Source: JANRKG01 sp033763635 (GTDB taxonomy: Bacteria; Cyanobacteriota; Cyanobacteriia; GCF-001939115). From it: 8,535 nt of DNA. The translations under genes and the position numbers were made by a program. The notes below the pieces were generated by a model, which saw only the letters and a list, made by a program, of their open reading frames with translations, ran no database searches and had not been told where the DNA came from. The stretch lies in the NCBI GenBank assembly GCA_033763635.1, contig JANRKG010000334.1, positions 1-8,535 of the forward strand, read 5' to 3'. Below are positions 1 to 6,564 of the stretch, piece after piece; position 1 is the stretch's first letter, and every line of letters begins with the position of its first letter.

Positions 1-919
1 TGTGACCGATGGAACTGTAGGCCACCATGCGTTTGATGTCTTTTTGAGAGATTGCAGTTAACGCACCATACATCACACTCACAACCCCAATGATTGCCAG
101 TCCAGGGGAAACAAGGGACCAGGTATCGGGGAAGAGTTGCAAACAGAACCGAACCAGACCATAGGTTCCGAGCTTTGCTAGAATTCCTCCCAGCAAAATT
201 GCTACCTGGGGCGAAGCTTCCACATAGGCATCGGGCAGCCAGGTATGTAACGGCACCAGGGGCGTTTTAATGCCAAAGCCAATCAGCAAAATGGTCAGGA
301 GAACCAGTTGGGCTTTCAGGGGCAAGTCTTGATTTGCAACTGCATTGTAATCAAAGCTAGAAGCGCCACTCAGCCAGGTGAGACCCAGGAATCCAGCAAT
401 AATGAGAATTCCTGAAATTGCCGTGTAAATCAGGAACTTGATGGCTGCATAGTCTCGCTTCGCGCCTCCCCAAATTGCAATTAGCAGATAGAGGGGAATG
501 AGTTCCAATTCATAAAACAGCACGAACAGCAGGAGGTTCTGGGCAGCAAAGGCCCCTGCAACCCCACCACTAACCAGTAAGACCAGTGAATAAAACAGAC
601 GGGGCCGTTCAATCTGGGAACGGCTTCCAAAAATCACAATCCAAATCAGGAAGCTATTGAGGGTCAGGAGGGGCATCGAAAGACCATCCACCCCAAGACG
701 GTAGGACAATCCCAATGTCTCAACCCAGGGCATAAACTCCTGCATTTGCAGAGCAGGATGTTCGAGATCGAACTGGGTAAGCAGCCAGAAGGTGAACAGC
801 AGAACACCAGAGGAAATAATAAGAGCCAGCGATCGCAACCGTTCGGAAGAAATCTTTCCGGGCCAGAAGCCGACCACCGCAGCACCAACAATAGGAAGCC
901 AGATCAGGGTACTGAGCAT
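1..919 (-). CDS. ndhD3: NdhD3/D4-type NDH-1 subunit (CO2-uptake NDH-1MS complex), 3' end outside window
   Basis: This is a proton-pumping membrane subunit (Nqo13/NuoM family) of NDH-1 in the thylakoid membrane. The first 306 codons are in the window, starting at the ATG at 919, and the frame is open to coordinate 1. The translation begins MLSTLIWLPIVGAAVVGF and is almost entirely hydrophobic helices. Family landmarks are present: FYELELIP with the conserved pump glutamate at E137, GGAKRDYAAIKF around K161, GFGIKTPLVPLHTWLPDA (K218, H225), and QKDIKRMVAYSSIGH at the window edge. The short N-terminus and these motifs fit the NdhD3/NdhD4 clade rather than the respiratory NdhD1 form. It follows ndhF by 138 nt on the same strand, as in ndhF3-ndhD3-cupA operons. 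No clear Shine-Dalgarno sequence precedes the ATG, so translation may depend on leader context. D3 is preferred over D4 because of the neighbouring CcmR-like regulator; that choice is inference. Confidence 0.85.
   Translation of the reverse strand, partial: MLSTLIWLPIVGAAVVGFWPGKISSERLRSLALIISSGVLLFTFWLLTQFDLEHPALQMQEFMPWVETLGLSYRLGVDGLSMPLLTLNSFLIWIVIFGSRSQIERPRLFYSLVLLVSGGVAGAFAAQNLLLFVLFYELELIPLYLLIAIWGGAKRDYAAIKFLIYTAISGILIIAGFLGLTWLSGASSFDYNAVANQDLPLKAQLVLLTILLIGFGIKTPLVPLHTWLPDAYVEASPQVAILLGGILAKLGTYGLVRFCLQLFPDTWSLVSPGLAIIGVVSVMYGALTAISQKDIKRMVAYSSIGH
829..836. repeat. HIP1 octamer GCGATCGC
   Basis: A full HIP1 palindrome lies inside the 5' part of ndhD. HIP1 is hugely over-represented in many cyanobacterial genomes, so it marks the lineage. 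It is not specific to this gene. Confidence 0.8.
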
Positions 920-983
920 AATTCGAGAAATAGAAAAATGACAGAACGAAGGAGGGAGAGGCGGAATCAACGATATCTCGATA

Positions 984-1005
984 GAGACGCAATATATCGC
1001 GTCTC
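984..1005. repeat. Near-perfect 22-bp palindrome between ndhF and ndhD
   Basis: Arms GAGACGC (984-990) and GCGTCTC (999-1005) flank AATATATC. The whole 22 bp pairs with itself apart from one A/C mismatch (991/998). Similar GAGACGC...GCGTCTC palindromes are, from memory, dispersed in many copies in filamentous cyanobacterial genomes. It sits in the 138-nt gap between ndhF and ndhD. In RNA it could form a hairpin that affects message stability or the ratio of the two subunits. There is no T-run after it in the direction of transcription, so it does not look like an intrinsic terminator. Confidence 0.6.
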
Positions 1006-1057
1006 CAGACCAGAACGAAGTTAGGGAAGAGGGTAGGAAATCAGGAAGAAACCCACG

Positions 1058-2893
1058 TTACGAGAAAGGCCACAGGGTCAAAAAGCCGACTAGCCCAACT
1101 CCCAGCACGATCGTCAATACATAGAATTGGGTTTGCCCTGAGTTGCTGTACTTTAGACTTTGACCCCCAAATAGGGTGACAATCCCGAACAGATTCACCA
1201 GGCCGTCTACAAGATAGCGATCGAACCAGAAGGTGAATCGGGAAATCAGATCCACCCCAAATACAATACTCATCTTGTAAATACGAGGGGTATAGAAGTC
1301 GTAGGCCAGGAGATCTTGAACAGCTTTGATGGGGAACTTGACAGGCTTGGGAATGGACTTACCCAGGTAGACCACCCCACCCAGGCTGAGGCCAAACACA
1401 CTCGACCAGAGCAGCAAAAGGGATGCATCTTTATTCAAGGTTGCCCAGGCAGGGAGGAGGGAGCATGCCTCAAGCACCAGGGGCAGGTGCAGGACAAAGC
1501 CCAGCATGACAATCATGGGGAATGCCATCGGCCAGTGAATTTCTGGCGAGCGTTGGGCCATTTGCTTGGCTTCTCCACCAAAGATCAGCCCGAACACCCG
1601 CATCAGACTGAAGGCGGCGATCGCATTCACGATCAGAACCAACCCCACCAACCAGGGATGCCCTTCCCACAGACCTGTCACTAATTTCAACATCGCCCAA
1701 AATCCCCCAAAGGGAGGGAAGGCAATGAGACCAGCCGTTCCTACCAAAAGGGAAAGACCAGACATCGGACGACGAGACCACAACCCACCTAGTTGAGTCA
1801 AATCTTGAGTAATACTGTTCCAAATCACAGAACCGACGCTCATGACCAGCAGAGCCATCGCGACGGCATGGGTTAACACCAGCAGGTAAGCCGCATCTGT
1901 TTGCTGAGTCCCAACTGCAATAAACACCAAACCCATGTAGGCACTCACTAAGTAGGACAGTGCCCGCTTGATATCAATTTGTGCCATTGCAATCAGGGAG
2001 GCACCGACGGCTGTGACGGCACCCACAAAGATGACGGCATTCAGAGTAAAGGGAGACAAGGCCAGGATGGGTTCCAACTTAATGAGAATCCAGGCTCCTG
2101 TTGAGACTACTACTGAATTCCGCAGAATGGTGCTGGGGAGAGGGCCTTCCATTGCCTCATCCAGCCAGAGGTGCAGAGGAAACTGAGCGCATTTCCCCAT
2201 CGGGCCAGCAATGAGCGCCAAACTCACCAGGGTAATCACCTTCGGGTCAACGGTTGCCGTTTGTGCCCAGATCGCCAATTCATCGAAGTTCCAGGTGCCC
2301 GCCAGGGGTAACAGGGCAACCACCCCCATCAGCAGGAACAGGTCGCCAACCCGCTTGGTGAGAAATGCATCTCTGGCTCCCGTAACGACGAGGGATTGAT
2401 TGAACCAAAGACCCACGAGCAGATAGGTTCCCAGGGTGAGAATTTCGAGAATGATATAGCTGAAGAATAGGGAATTACAGAGCACCAGGGCACACATCCC
2501 CGCTTCAAACAATGCAAGCAGGGAGAAGAACCGTGCCCAACCCCAATCCATTTCCATATAGCCGAGGGCATAGGTCTGAGCCAGAAGATTGATGCCTGTA
2601 ATCAGCACACTGGCTCCTACCGTTAGGGAGGAAATTTCGATCGGTAATGTCAAATCCAGACTGGCAACCTTGAGCCAGGTAAACAGAACCTGCTGAGCAG
2701 GCTGCCCCCAGATCAACACCAGGGCGACCAAGCTATGCACAAATGACAGAAAGGTCATCAATAAATTTATGTATCCCGCAGGCCGGGGGCCTGTTCTACG
2801 AATGATCGAGGGAAACCACAGGGCAGAAAGAACGGCCCCTGTCAAAGCATAAAAAGGTACTAACCAGATGCTCTCAAGGAAGAGCTGGTTCAT
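1058..2893 (-). CDS. ndhF3: NdhF3-type NDH-1 subunit 5 (CO2-uptake NDH-1MS complex)
   Basis: This 611-residue protein is a proton-pumping subunit of the Nqo12/NuoL family. In cyanobacteria the F3/F4 forms pair with NdhD3/D4 and CupA/CupB to build NDH-1 complexes that hydrate CO2 to bicarbonate using electron flow. Visible landmarks are IIRRTGPRPAGY (30-41), YMEMDWGWARFF (112-123), the pump glutamate in YIILEILTLGTYLL (E150), LTKRVGDLFLLMG (178-190), GPMGKCAQFPLHLWLDEAMEG (K234, H241), MAQIDIKRALSYLVSAYMG (K309) and PPFGGFWA (393-400). The C-terminal lateral-helix part carries YDFYTPRIYK (531-540) and ends in a last membrane helix (591-608). It is shorter than respiratory NdhF1, which fits the F3/F4 clade. 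The ATG at 2893 is preceded by an AGGGG sequence about 10 nt upstream. It is the first gene of the operon, divergent from a CcmR-like regulator. F3 rather than F4 is inferred from that context and from remembered sequence resemblance. Confidence 0.88.
   Translation of the reverse strand: MNQLFLESIWLVPFYALTGAVLSALWFPSIIRRTGPRPAGYINLLMTFLSFVHSLVALVLIWGQPAQQVLFTWLKVASLDLTLPIEISSLTVGASVLITGINLLAQTYALGYMEMDWGWARFFSLLALFEAGMCALVLCNSLFFSYIILEILTLGTYLLVGLWFNQSLVVTGARDAFLTKRVGDLFLLMGVVALLPLAGTWNFDELAIWAQTATVDPKVITLVSLALIAGPMGKCAQFPLHLWLDEAMEGPLPSTILRNSVVVSTGAWILIKLEPILALSPFTLNAVIFVGAVTAVGASLIAMAQIDIKRALSYLVSAYMGLVFIAVGTQQTDAAYLLVLTHAVAMALLVMSVGSVIWNSITQDLTQLGGLWSRRPMSGLSLLVGTAGLIAFPPFGGFWAMLKLVTGLWEGHPWLVGLVLIVNAIAAFSLMRVFGLIFGGEAKQMAQRSPEIHWPMAFPMIVMLGFVLHLPLVLEACSLLPAWATLNKDASLLLLWSSVFGLSLGGVVYLGKSIPKPVKFPIKAVQDLLAYDFYTPRIYKMSIVFGVDLISRFTFWFDRYLVDGLVNLFGIVTLFGGQSLKYSNSGQTQFYVLTIVLGVGLVGFLTLWPFS
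1617..1624. repeat. HIP1 octamer GCGATCGC
   Basis: A second full HIP1 palindrome, inside ndhF. Together with about twenty CGATCG cores across the window it supports a cyanobacterial origin. Confidence 0.8.
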
Positions 2894-2975
2894 AAAACTA
2901 CCCCTAACTGTTCAAAAAGTCCTATTAAGAAGATATGGGAAATTTGAAGACCCTGATCGAAAAATTTCAAACGGC

Positions 2976-2994
2976 TCAATTGAAACCAATCAAT
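2976..2994. promoter_or_regulatory. Possible NdhR/CcmR-like half-site pair
   Basis: TCAATT (2976-2981) and ATCAAT (2989-2994) lie 7 nt apart, about 80-120 nt upstream of the ndhF start. Published NdhR target motifs in Synechocystis are of the type TCAATG-N10-ATCAAT. The half-sites are close but the spacing is 3 nt shorter, so the match is weak. Confidence 0.25.
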
Positions 2995-3070
2995 GCACAA
3001 ATTCAGGAGAAAAACTCTTGAACTTGGGAAAAGAACACGATGAAAAACCATTTCTGCATGGGTTGCCTGG

Positions 3071-3094
3071 CCTGGGAAAAAAGCTTTTCCCAGG
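3071..3094. repeat. 10-bp inverted repeat with 4-nt loop in the ndhF leader region
   Basis: CCTGGGAAAA (3071-3080) and TTTTCCCAGG (3085-3094) are perfect complements around AAGC. The element sits about 180 nt upstream of ndhF, and a partial repeat (GCCTGG) lies directly next to it at 3065-3070. No T-run follows on either strand outside the stem, so it is not a typical terminator. It could be a protein-binding palindrome or, if the ndhF transcript starts further right, a hairpin in the 5' leader. Confidence 0.5.
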
Positions 3095-3214
3095 AAAATA
3101 GCAAAACTTGAATCACGCAGTGGAAAAGAATTCCTCTTTCCCTTTCTATGGCACTTGTGAATATAATATTGCTAAACTTATATAAGAAAATTTCAATGTT
3201 TTTAATGATTACCC

Positions 3215-3228
3215 TAGATAATTATCTA
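3215..3228. promoter_or_regulatory. Perfect 14-bp palindrome, candidate LysR operator
   Basis: TAGATAATTATCTA is perfectly self-complementary and lies 78 nt upstream of the LysR start. It overlaps a TTA-N7-TAA match (3209-3221), the form described for binding sites of the related regulator CmpR. The position suits an autoregulatory site. The function is inferred from symmetry and place only. Confidence 0.4.
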
Positions 3229-3266
3229 TGGTTTGACCAGTGAAATTCCTGAATTAATCAGTACGC

Positions 3267-3296
3267 CTTGTTCACTTAGGGCTTGTTCACTTAGGA
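3267..3296 (+). repeat. Tandem 15-bp duplication covering the lysR ribosome binding site
   Basis: CTTGTTCACTTAGGG (3267-3281) is followed directly by CTTGTTCACTTAGGA (3282-3296); the two copies differ only in the last base. The second copy provides the Shine-Dalgarno GGAG (3294-3297), 8 nt before the LysR ATG. The first copy ends in TAGGG, a weaker SD-like sequence out of normal range. Confidence 0.75.
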
Positions 3297-3305
3297 GTAA
3301 AATTC

Positions 3306-4259
3306 ATGAGGCAGATTACGCTCCATCAACTGGAGGTTTTTGAAGCAGCAGCAAGGCACTGTAGTTTCACCCGTGCAGCGGAGGAACTTTTTCTCACCCA
3401 GCCTACGGTTTCGATGCAAGTCAAGCAGCTATCCCGTGCGATCGGTTTACCTTTATTTGAGCAGATTGGGAAGCGGCTGTACCTGACCGATGCGGGGCAA
3501 ACCCTCCTGGCAACCTGTCGAGAAGTATTCGATAAATTATCTCTTCTGGAGATGAATATAGCGAATATGAAGGGCTTGAAACAGGGGCAATTGCGGTTAG
3601 CGGTAATTACGACTGCTAAGTATGTTGTTCCCCGCTTACTGGGGCCGTTTTGTCAACTGTATCCCGGCATTGATGTCTCCCTAACGATTACTAACCACGA
3701 TCGCGTCATGGAACGGATGGCGCAAAATTTGGATGACCTCTATATCGTCAGCCAACCCCCCAAACACCTGGACATTGAATTCCATCCATTTGTGGAAAAT
3801 CCTTTGGTCGTGCTGGCTCCCAGTAACCATCCCCTGGTGCATGAACGGAACATTCCTTTAAAACGGCTGGCAGATGAACCCTTCATCATGCGAGAACCAG
3901 GGTCAGGGACGCGACGAGTTGTGCAGCAGTTGTTTGACCAAAAGGGCATTCCGGTAAAGGTGCGTTTAGAAATTGGCAGTAACGAAGGGATTAAACAGGC
4001 CATCGCTGGAGGCATGGGAGTCTCGATCCTGTCACTGCACAGTTTGGTCTTGGAAGGTAAAAATGGCCCCCTGGCAATTCTGGATGTTGAAAACTTCCCA
4101 ATTTCCCAACATTGGTACGTCGTATTTCCTGCTGGGAAGCAGCTATCAGTCGTGGCCCGTACCTTCTTCGATTACTTACAAGAGGAGGGCAAGCAAATTG
4201 CTGATCTGTCCAACCTCATGCCAGAGCATCCGCCGCAGGAAGTTCCCCAGCCTGTTTAA
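3306..4259 (+). CDS. ccmR: LysR-type CO2-responsive regulator, CcmR/NdhR/CmpR family
   Basis: This 317-residue protein is a LysR-type transcription factor. The N-terminal winged helix-turn-helix (about 4-63) reads LHQLEVFEAAARHCSFTRAA...TQPTVSMQVKQL...GLPLFEQIGKRLYLTDAG, typical of the cyanobacterial CcmR/NdhR/CmpR group and unlike the RbcR/Ycf30 group. A linker helix (64-90) is followed by the effector-binding domain (about 92-293), with RLAVITTAKYVVPRLLGPF, FIMREPGSGTRR (193-204) and GSNEGIKQAIAGGMGVSIL (224-242). Family members sense carbon metabolites such as 2-oxoglutarate or 2-phosphoglycolate. The gene is divergent from ndhF, the usual place for ccmR beside ndhF3-ndhD3-cupA, so the likely role is control of that operon under CO2 limitation. 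The start is set by GGAG 8 nt upstream. A proline-rich tail (309-317) is unremarkable. CmpR or NdhR identity cannot be excluded by eye. Confidence 0.85.
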   Translation: MRQITLHQLEVFEAAARHCSFTRAAEELFLTQPTVSMQVKQLSRAIGLPLFEQIGKRLYLTDAGQTLLATCREVFDKLSLLEMNIANMKGLKQGQLRLAVITTAKYVVPRLLGPFCQLYPGIDVSLTITNHDRVMERMAQNLDDLYIVSQPPKHLDIEFHPFVENPLVVLAPSNHPLVHERNIPLKRLADEPFIMREPGSGTRRVVQQLFDQKGIPVKVRLEIGSNEGIKQAIAGGMGVSILSLHSLVLEGKNGPLAILDVENFPISQHWYVVFPAGKQLSVVARTFFDYLQEEGKQIADLSNLMPEHPPQEVPQPV

Positions 4260-4327
4260 GGGAGTGGTAAAAGACACGAACCTTTACAGGCGTTGTAGCA
4301 CTCCTCAATCCAACCGACTCTAGAAGT

Positions 4328-4380
4328 GGGATGGGTTTTGGGTATCACAAAACCTTTTCTGAGTTCCCATCCCCATTTTT
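4328..4380 (+). terminator. Possible intrinsic terminator after the LysR gene
   Basis: GGGATGGG (4328-4335) pairs with CCCATCCC (4366-4373), and TTTTT follows at 4376-4380. The interior can form a smaller hairpin, GTTTTG (4335-4340) with CAAAAC (4348-4353), sharing one base with the outer stem. It lies 69 nt after the LysR stop in the convergent gap with the TPR gene. The outer loop is long (30 nt), so the call is moderate. On the minus strand there is no T-run. Confidence 0.45.
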
Positions 4381-4438
4381 GTTGCCGAGCCTACACGCTG
4401 TTTCGTCTTGAGGTTCGTGTTGGTCGAACTGGAGGCCA

Positions 4439-5062
4439 TCAGGAAATGGTGGGTTCAGCGGTTGTAATTTGTTGTAAAAAGCGATCGATTCTTTGAGATT
4501 CCAGCGTTCTGCCCTGTTCTTTATAAATGTTCCTGGCCCGCTGTAAGGAACGAATGGCCTCCTGCCGCTGGCCCTGATTCCAGAGGGATTGGCCCAGATT
4601 TGCCAGAGCCTCTGCATAGTTTGGATTGATCGCCAAAGCACGACGGTAGTGTTCGATCGATTCCGAGGTTTGGTTCTGGCCTTCTAAGGCAACCCCCAGG
4701 GCATTATAGGCAAGGGCATAGTTGGGGTTTAAGCGCACTGCTTCCTGGTAGGAGCCGATCGCCGCCTCAAATTTTTCTTGCCGTAATAGGGCGTTCCCAA
4801 GTTTGTAATGGCTCACAGCATCATTGGGAAAGGAGGTCACCACTTTACGAAAAGCCGCCTCTGCCTCAGAAAATTTGCCCTGGTTGTAGAAGTCATTCCC
4901 TTCTCGAATTAAGGCAGCACGGCTCGTCCGGTCCTGGGTGAGCGCTCCCGGATCGGAGAGATCCATTGGTAGGGCGATCGTAGGCACCGGAACAGAGAGG
5001 AGCAGTGCCATAAAGGAAAACCCCCATAGAACCGTTCGTTTGCAGGGTTGTTGCCATCCCAT
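4439..5062 (-). CDS. Exported tetratricopeptide-repeat protein
   Basis: This 207-residue protein is of unknown specific role. It opens with a basic N-region (CKRT, 7-10) and a hydrophobic stretch (11-30, ending VPVPTIA) that looks like a signal peptide, with possible cleavage near A30, so the protein probably acts in the periplasm or thylakoid lumen. Four TPR units of about 34 residues follow: roughly 50-81, 82-115 (HYKLGNALLRQEKFEAAI), 116-149 (AYNALGVALEGQ) and 150-183 (ALANLGQSLWNQGQRQEAI). The repeats suggest a protein-binding scaffold. The ATG at 5062 has a strong GGAGA sequence about 8 nt upstream. It lies 74 nt downstream of hisA on the same strand and may be cotranscribed, but its link to histidine synthesis is doubtful. 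Partners cannot be read from sequence. Confidence 0.85.
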   Translation of the reverse strand: MGWQQPCKRTVLWGFSFMALLLSVPVPTIALPMDLSDPGALTQDRTSRAALIREGNDFYNQGKFSEAEAAFRKVVTSFPNDAVSHYKLGNALLRQEKFEAAIGSYQEAVRLNPNYALAYNALGVALEGQNQTSESIEHYRRALAINPNYAEALANLGQSLWNQGQRQEAIRSLQRARNIYKEQGRTLESQRIDRFLQQITTAEPTIS

Positions 5063-5136
5063 GAGTGACTCTCCTTCTCCCAGAAAATTTGATTTTTTCC
5101 ATCCTACTGCAATGGCTTGCCAGTCGCTTCACAGAA

Positions 5137-5910
5137 TTAGGCCAGGGCTGAAGAACCAAAATCGGGCGGGATATCCTGCCAGCGGCCCGAACCCACCGCT
5201 CGTAACGCTTCCTTCAGCACAATATCCCCCGTATAGAGGGCACGGCCCACGATCGCCCCTGTCACTCCCAACCCTTCCAGCGCCGACAGACTGAGCAAAT
5301 CCGTTACGGAACTCACACCGCCAGAGGCAATGACCGGAATCGAGAGCGTCGAAGCCAGGTCCCGGAGGGCACCCAGATTTGGCCCTTGCATGGTGCCATC
5401 CCGATGAATGTCAGTGTAGATAATTGCCGCAGCCCCTAAACGAGCCATGCGTTGAGCCAAATCAGGAGCCATGACCTCCGAAGTTTCTAACCAACCGCGC
5501 GTCGCGACCTTACCATCCCGTGCATCAATCCCGACAACAATTTGGCTGGGATGTTCCTGGCACAGTTGCGCCACTAAATCGGGATGTTCCACTGCCACAG
5601 TTCCCAGAATGGCCCGTTGAACCCCCCGTTTCAGCAGAGATGCCACACTCTCCGCATCCCGCAAACCGCCCCCGACCTGCACAGGGATCTCGATGGCTCG
5701 TACGATCGCCTCGATCGCCTCCAGGTTTACCGGATGCCCAGCCTTTGCCCCGTCCAGATCGACCACATGAAGGCGGGTTGCGCCCTGTTCGGCCCACTGA
5801 CGGGCAACTGCCACGGGATTTTCGTCAAATACCTGGGATTGGGCATAGTCACCCTGGTACAGGCGGACACATTTTCCATCCAGAAGGTCGATCGCCGGAA
5901 TGACTTCCAT
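5137..5910 (-). CDS. hisA: HisA, ProFAR isomerase of histidine biosynthesis
   Basis: HisA (EC 5.3.1.16) performs the Amadori rearrangement of ProFAR to PRFAR, the fourth step of histidine synthesis, in the cytoplasm. The 257-residue length suits a single (beta/alpha)8 barrel. The first strand MEVIPAIDLLDGKCVRL carries the catalytic D8, and the second half carries VVGIDARDG with the second catalytic aspartate D129. Phosphate-binding glycines are seen in VQVGGGLRD (78-85), IASGGVSS (194-201) and GAIVGRALY (219-227). TDIHRDGTMQGPN (166-178) is the usual HisA signature and separates it from HisF. The start at 5910 has TGGAG about 7 nt upstream. It lies 32 nt after gmk, consistent with cotranscription; no other his gene is in the window, as is common in cyanobacteria where his genes are scattered. 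Confidence 0.96.
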   Translation of the reverse strand: MEVIPAIDLLDGKCVRLYQGDYAQSQVFDENPVAVARQWAEQGATRLHVVDLDGAKAGHPVNLEAIEAIVRAIEIPVQVGGGLRDAESVASLLKRGVQRAILGTVAVEHPDLVAQLCQEHPSQIVVGIDARDGKVATRGWLETSEVMAPDLAQRMARLGAAAIIYTDIHRDGTMQGPNLGALRDLASTLSIPVIASGGVSSVTDLLSLSALEGLGVTGAIVGRALYTGDIVLKEALRAVGSGRWQDIPPDFGSSALA

Positions 5911-5942
5911 TCAAATTCTCCAGAAACGTTTACTCAGGGTCA

Positions 5943-6509
5943 TCAAGCGGAAGGCACAGGGGAAAAGAGAGCCGATTCAATTTTCTGAAGGGCTTTCGTG
6001 AGATCGTCGTTGATGATTTGCAGATCAAACTCATCGGCCGCAGCCAGTTCGCCCTTCGCCGTTGCCAGACGGCTGAGAATGGCATCCTCGGAATCTTGGG
6101 CACGCCTCCGAATGCGCTGTTCCAATGCTGAAAAGGAGGGAGGCAGGATAAAAATCCGCAGGGCTTCCGGAAAGGTTTTGCGGATCTGACGTGCTCCCTG
6201 GAGTTCAATTTCCAGAATCACCCACTTCCCGTCCCGAATCTTTTCTTCCACCGGAAGGCGGGGTGTACCATAGCAATTGCCCGCGAATTCTGCCCATTCT
6301 AGCAATTGATTTGTTTCCACCATTTGTTGAAATGTGGGGCGATCGACAAAATAATAGTGCTGCCCGTCCACCTCCCCAGGCCGAGGCGATCGGGTGGTGA
6401 CAGACACGGAAAGATGGAGTTGCGTATGGTGCTTCAGCAGCAGTTTGAGGAGCGTACCTTTCCCAACCCCGCTCGGCCCTGTTAGTACAATTAATCGCCC
6501 TGCGCCCAT
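5943..6509 (-). CDS. gmk: Guanylate kinase
   Basis: Gmk (EC 2.7.4.8) phosphorylates GMP to GDP using ATP, in the cytoplasm. The 188-residue protein has the P-loop GPSGVGKGT (11-19), the GMP-binding segment TTRSPRPGEVDGQHYYF (38-54; R40, R43, E46, Y52), LEWAEF with E71, NCYGTP (78-83), ILEIELQGARQIRK (98-111) and the lid sequence RRRAQDSEDAILSRL (134-148). Length and motifs are complete. The start at 6509 has GGGGAG about 6 nt upstream; an ATG 16 nt earlier (6525) is in another frame. It follows the REC-HATPase gene by 55 nt and precedes hisA by 32 nt on the same strand. The small remA (DUF370) gene that often precedes gmk in cyanobacteria is absent here. Confidence 0.96.
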   Translation of the reverse strand: MGAGRLIVLTGPSGVGKGTLLKLLLKHHTQLHLSVSVTTRSPRPGEVDGQHYYFVDRPTFQQMVETNQLLEWAEFAGNCYGTPRLPVEEKIRDGKWVILEIELQGARQIRKTFPEALRIFILPPSFSALEQRIRRRAQDSEDAILSRLATAKGELAAADEFDLQIINDDLTKALQKIESALFSPVPSA

Positions 6510-6564
6510 GTCTCTCCCCGGTCATGAATCGTTAGATGATCTATCCTAAAGTATCAGGGGGATA

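Larger units (their letters stand above)
2894..3305. promoter_or_regulatory. Divergent ndhF / lysR intergenic control region
   Basis: This 412-nt region is AT-rich, has no convincing gene, and must hold the promoters of both the ndhF-ndhD operon (leftward) and the LysR gene (rightward). A good -10-like TATAAT is at 3162-3167 and a 10-bp palindrome CTTATATAAG at 3177-3186, but neither has a convincing -35 partner, so no start site is assigned. A TTGACC at 3233-3238 could be a -35 box for the regulator, with only a poor -10 near 3255. Sequences resembling LysR-type sites are listed separately. LysR-family CO2 regulators normally bind between their own gene and a divergent target, so repression and autoregulation from here are likely but inferred. 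Confidence 0.65.

Noticed and set aside
720..1024. Open frames on both strands (92 codons plus, 90 codons minus) over the ndhD start
   Set aside because: Both overlap the well-supported ndhD coding sequence in other frames and show no family features.
3071..3094. Hairpin as a rho-independent terminator
   Set aside because: The plus strand continues AAAATAG and the minus strand continues CCAGGCAACC; neither gives a T-run after the stem, and no gene ends nearby.
2868..3101. 77-codon plus-strand open frame across the ndhF start and the intergenic region
   Set aside because: It overlaps the ndhF 5' end antisense, has no recognisable domain, has low-complexity basic composition, and would fill a region better explained as control DNA.
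4345..4641. 98-codon minus-strand open frame at the end of the TPR gene
   Set aside because: It overlaps the TPR gene in another frame; its sequence is a shadow of the repeat region and has no SD.
5063..5136. Possible terminator or small RNA between hisA and the TPR gene
   Set aside because: No stable stem followed by a T-run in the direction of transcription; the A- and T-runs near 5085-5100 do not form a convincing hairpin.
6205..6525. Alternative 106-codon frame starting just upstream of gmk
   Set aside because: It overlaps gmk in another frame. The gmk frame has a full P-loop and GMP-binding motifs and a well-placed SD.
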